Assembly (NCBI RefSeq): GCF_006334915.2
Contig: NZ_VDMA02000033.1
Span: forward strand, 1 to 64,000
Source of the DNA: Microbispora catharanthi
GTDB lineage: Bacteria; Actinomycetota; Actinomycetes; Streptosporangiales; Streptosporangiaceae
Direction of reading: 5' to 3'
Length of the DNA: 64,000 nt
The notes under the pieces are model-generated. The model was not told where the DNA came from, made no database searches, and saw only the letters and a program-made list of their open reading frames with translations. Below, in pieces: positions 61,262 to 64,000 of this stretch (its first letter is position 1; each line of letters begins with the position of its first letter). The position numbers were made by a program, and so were the translations under genes.

Positions 61262-63747
61262 CGTGGGTCCTTCCTCATTCGCCGGCCGGAGCGCACCATG
61301 TCGCACGCCGGCACCGAGAGCGCGGCGGCGCCCAGTGCCATCGCCCAGCCGGCGGGTGGCAGAGGCACCAGCGCGAGCGGCGCGCCCAGCGCCGGAATCA
61401 CCGTCACGAAGATCTGCAGCGCCGCGGTGGCGGTCACCGCGGCGAGTACCGAACGGCTCCGCCACCAGCCGCGCTCGAAGGTCCGGCGGCGGGCCCGGAC
61501 GACGTAGGCGAGGGTCAGACGGGCGAAGACCAGTGAGAGCACGGCCTGGCTGCGGACCTGTTCCTCGCTCCAGCCGAGGCGGCGGGCGACCTCGACGGCC
61601 GCGAAGACGAGCGCGCCGACGGCCACCGCGCGCAGCGCGATCCGGGTCAGAACCGGCCAGGAGAGCAGGCCGCCGGTGGGGCGCAGTGCCAGCGGGTCGC
61701 CGGCGGGCCGGTCGACGCCGAGCGCGATGGCGGGGATGCCGTCCAGCACCAGGTTGATCCACAGCAGCTGCACGGGAAGCAGCGGCACGACCAGATCCGG
61801 CCAGGCGATCAGGCCGGTGAGGACGATCAGGATCTCCGCGAGGTTGCCGATGAGCAGGTATCCGACCATCGAGGCCACGTTGTGGCGCAGGCGGCGTCCT
61901 TCGCGTACCCCCGCGACGATGGTGCCGAGGTCGCCGTTGGTGACGACGACGGAGGCCGCCTCCCGGGCCACGTCCGTTCCCTCCTCTCCGGCCATGGCCA
62001 CCCCCACGTCGGCGTTGCGCAGTGCCGGAGCGTCGTTCACGCCGTCGCCGGTCATCGCCACGACCTGGCCGTCCTCGCGCAGGGCGCGTACCAGGTCGAG
62101 CTTGGTGCCGGGGTCGACGCGGGCCAGCACGGCCGCCTCGCGCAGCCGGGCGAACCGCTTCGAACGATCGCCGGCCGCACCTCCGAGGGTCTGGAGCGCG
62201 GCGCCGGTCACGACGGGGTCGGTGTCGATGCCCACCTCCCCGGCGATGGCGCGGGCGGTGTCCGCGTGGTCGCCGGTCACCATCACCACGCGGATGCCGG
62301 CGGCGCGGCAGTCCGCCACCGCCCGCGCCGCCGAGGGGCGGATCTCGTCACTGAGCGCGACCAGGCCCAGCGGACGCAGCCCTGTCGCGTCCAGGTCGTC
62401 GGTGTGCTTGTCTGCGAGCGTGAGCACCCGAAGGCCCCGGTCCGCCAGACCGGAAACCGCTCGCACCAGCAGTTCGGTCCCCGGACCGGGAACGCACCGG
62501 GCGAGCACCACCTCCGGAGCGCCCTTGACCGTCAGCAGAGGCCCGCCCCCGGCCGCCGTGGTGATCACGGCCATCGACCTCGTCTCGGCGTCGAACGGCC
62601 GGGCGGCCAGGCGTTCCTCGTCGGGCGGCAGCCTCACCCCGTGCCGCTCGGCGGCCACGGCGAGGGCGACGTCGACCGCGTCCCCCAGCCCGTCTCGGGC
62701 GTCGTTGCAGCGCAGCGCGGCACGCCACAGGTCGCTTTCGGACACCGCCACCTGGTCGGTCACGGTCAGGTGCCCAGTGGTCAGCGTGCCCGTTTTGTCC
62801 GTGGCGATGACGGTGGTCGCGCCGAGCGCCTCGATGGCCGGCAGCCGCCGGACGATCACGCCGAGCGCCGCCATGCGCTGTGAGCCGAGCGCGAGTGCCG
62901 TGGTCACGGCGGCGGCCAGGCTTTCCGGCACGGCGGCGATGGCCAGCGCCACCCCGGCCAGGATGATGTCGAGGAGCGTGGCCTCGCCCCGCTGGACCCG
63001 GGTGAGTCCGATGAGGATCATCACGGCGCCCGCCATGACGGCGACCAGGCCGATCCGCCGCGACACCTGTGCGAGTTCCACCGCCAGCGGGCCCTTGACG
63101 CCGCCGCCCAGCGCGGAGGCGATGCGCCCCATCTCGGTGCGGGCACCGGTGCGGGTCACCTCGGCCACTCCCGAACCCCGGACGACGAGCGTCCCTGCGA
63201 ACAACTCGTCACAGCGATCGGCGAGCGTGCCGCCGGCTCCGTCCGCTCGCGCGGCCCGTTTGTCGGACGACAGCGACTCCCCGGTGAGCATGGACTCGTC
63301 CACCCCCAGGGCGTTCGCCTGCGACAGCCGCGCGTCCGCGGGGACGCGGTCTCCGGCCGCGACCTGCACGACATCGCCCGGTACGACCTCGGCGGCGGGA
63401 ACCCTCCGTACGACACCGTCGCGGACGACCTTGGCCATGGGCGCGGTGAGGGTGCGCAACGCCCGTACGGCGTGGTCGGCCTTCGTCTCCTGGCTCACCC
63501 CGATGACCACGTTGACCAGGAGAATGGTCAAGATCGCCGCTCCCTCGGGAACCTCGCCGAGGACGAGCAGGGTGACCAGTCCGGCGATCAGCAGCAGGAT
63601 CGACATCGGGTCGGCGAGCTGGCGGGCGGCCCGGACGGGCAGGCGTGGCGGCCTCGGCTGCGGGAACTCGTTCGGCCCGTACTCGGCCAGCCGCTCCGAC
63701 GCCGCCGCAGCGCTCAGTCCGGCCGGCTCTCGCACGCTGATCTCCAT
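61258..63747 (-). CDS. P-type cation-transporting ATPase (P2, Ca2+-type)
   Basis: This 829-residue pump has VVPGDVVQVAAGDRVPADARL, LTGESLSSDKRAA, M4 [36 protein letters not shown] and [22 protein letters not shown]6 reads LLWINLVLDGIPAIALG, with the Asn and Asp expected in Ca2+-type sites. The ATG at 63747 is supported by the matching start in the relic at 55923, though AGGG is only a few bases away. It is translationally coupled to the MgtA-like gene. Confidence 0.9.
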   Translation of the reverse strand: MEISVREPAGLSAAAASERLAEYGPNEFPQPRPPRLPVRAARQLADPMSILLLIAGLVTLLVLGEVPEGAAILTILLVNVVIGVSQETKADHAVRALRTLTAPMAKVVRDGVVRRVPAAEVVPGDVVQVAAGDRVPADARLSQANALGVDESMLTGESLSSDKRAARADGAGGTLADRCDELFAGTLVVRGSGVAEVTRTGARTEMGRIASALGGGVKGPLAVELAQVSRRIGLVAVMAGAVMILIGLTRVQRGEATLLDIILAGVALAIAAVPESLAAAVTTALALGSQRMAALGVIVRRLPAIEALGATTVIATDKTGTLTTGHLTVTDQVAVSESDLWRAALRCNDARDGLGDAVDVALAVAAERHGVRLPPDEERLAARPFDAETRSMAVITTAAGGGPLLTVKGAPEVVLARCVPGPGTELLVRAVSGLADRGLRVLTLADKHTDDLDATGLRPLGLVALSDEIRPSAARAVADCRAAGIRVVMVTGDHADTARAIAGEVGIDTDPVVTGAALQTLGGAAGDRSKRFARLREAAVLARVDPGTKLDLVRALREDGQVVAMTGDGVNDAPALRNADVGVAMAGEEGTDVAREAASVVVTNGDLGTIVAGVREGRRLRHNVASMVGYLLIGNLAEILIVLTGLIAWPDLVVPLLPVQLLWINLVLDGIPAIALGVDRPAGDPLALRPTGGLLSWPVLTRIALRAVAVGALVFAAVEVARRLGWSEEQVRSQAVLSLVFARLTLAYVVRARRRTFERGWWRSRSVLAAVTATAALQIFVTVIPALGAPLALVPLPPAGWAMALGAAALSVPACDMVRSGRRMRKDPR

Positions 63748-63760
63748 GCCCTCAAGCAGA

Positions 63761-64000
63761 TCATTCGGACGTATGGGAAGACCGCAGGCCAAAGCCATCC
63801 CGTCGGAGGACCTTCGGCCCACGCGTCCGCGTCAGGCGGGCCAGGACGGCGAGGCAGGCGATGGTGATCACCGCGATCGGTGGAAGCACCGCCCATGCGG
63901 GTTCGTCGCCGCGGGCCTGCGCGGCGAAGGGCGTGACCATGATCGGCAGCCCGGTCAGCGCGAGGAAGGCCAGCAGGCCGGGCGCGGTCGTGTGGGGCCA
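63761..64000 (-). CDS. C-terminus of a membrane protein (N-terminus beyond the window)
   Basis: The minus strand is open from the right edge to a TGA at 63763-63761, encoding 79 residues. Two hydrophobic segments are visible, around GLLAFLALTGLPIMV and VLPPIAVITIACLAVLA, followed by a basic tail. The stop lies 13 bases before the ATPase start, so the two are probably in one operon. I do not recognise the family. Confidence 0.5.
   Translation of the reverse strand, partial: WPHTTAPGLLAFLALTGLPIMVTPFAAQARGDEPAWAVLPPIAVITIACLAVLARLTRTRGPKVLRRDGFGLRSSHTSE
63807..63820. promoter_or_regulatory. DevR-like box upstream of the Ca2+-type ATPase
   Basis: AGGAC-CTTC-GGCCC matches the GGGAC-N4-GTCCC layout with two mismatches and lies 60 bases before the ATPase ATG, inside the 3' end of the upstream reading frame. 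The related copy is at 55982. Confidence 0.4.

Overview
The window is high-GC DNA with strong G/C third-position bias, many GTG and TTG starts, four-base ATGA/GTGA gene overlaps, PaaX regulators, a GlnR-like box, a TrpM-like small protein and a DosR/DevR-type dormancy gene set. This fits a filamentous actinomycete, probably of the Streptosporangiales/Streptomycetales kind; the sequence alone does not fix the genus. No tRNA, rRNA, CRISPR array or intact transposon was seen.

Bases 1-11300 (all minus strand) form a catabolic locus. It holds an amino-acid-type ABC importer (8207-9100, 7335-8210, 6517-7338), a CapA-type phosphoesterase, a CaiB/BaiF CoA-transferase, two subunits with the 2-hydroxyacyl-CoA dehydratase/benzoyl-CoA reductase fold, a 308-residue short-chain dehydrogenase and an amidohydrolase that runs off the left edge. 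Two PaaX-family repressors lie upstream. Uptake, CoA activation, dehydration or reduction, oxidation and C-C or C-N cleavage are implied, but the substrate is unknown. Both dehydratase-fold subunits lack most of the cysteines that hold the [4Fe-4S] clusters in this family.

Bases 11476-21621 hold secreted alpha/beta hydrolases, a PhnD-PhnC-PhnE importer in one operon with a cytochrome P450, and a secreted CHAP/NlpC-like protein. Bases 21622-23896 hold a CBM2-GH62 arabinofuranosidase preceded by sugar-type operators and the fossil tail of a second CBM2 gene. Bases 24551-31984 pair an assimilatory nitrate reductase fused to its own flavoprotein reductase, behind a GlnR-like box, with a convergent molybdate operon (regulator-modA-modB-modC) for its cofactor. 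Bases 32338-35568 hold a DUF4097 protein, tandem repeats and trpM-trpB-trpA. A GH65 phosphorylase/hydrolase follows.

Bases 38120-64000 look like a dormancy/hypoxia island. They encode PEP synthase, two CBS-pair proteins, a RafS-like hibernation factor, an SPFH protein, two DUF1876 proteins, RtcB and archease, a rhodanese-CBS fusion, two tandem universal stress proteins, nicotinate phosphoribosyltransferase, a kinase-like P-loop protein of Rv2004c type, DUF1918, three P-type ATPases and a GNAT/acyl-CoA-synthetase fusion. Several intergenic regions carry matches to GGGAC-N4-GTCCC, the half-site layout of DosR/DevR boxes, and two of them share a longer promoter block. No DevR/DevS pair is inside the window. 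Relics of a deleted P-type ATPase and a synthetase domain missing both catalytic histidines show recent gene decay here.
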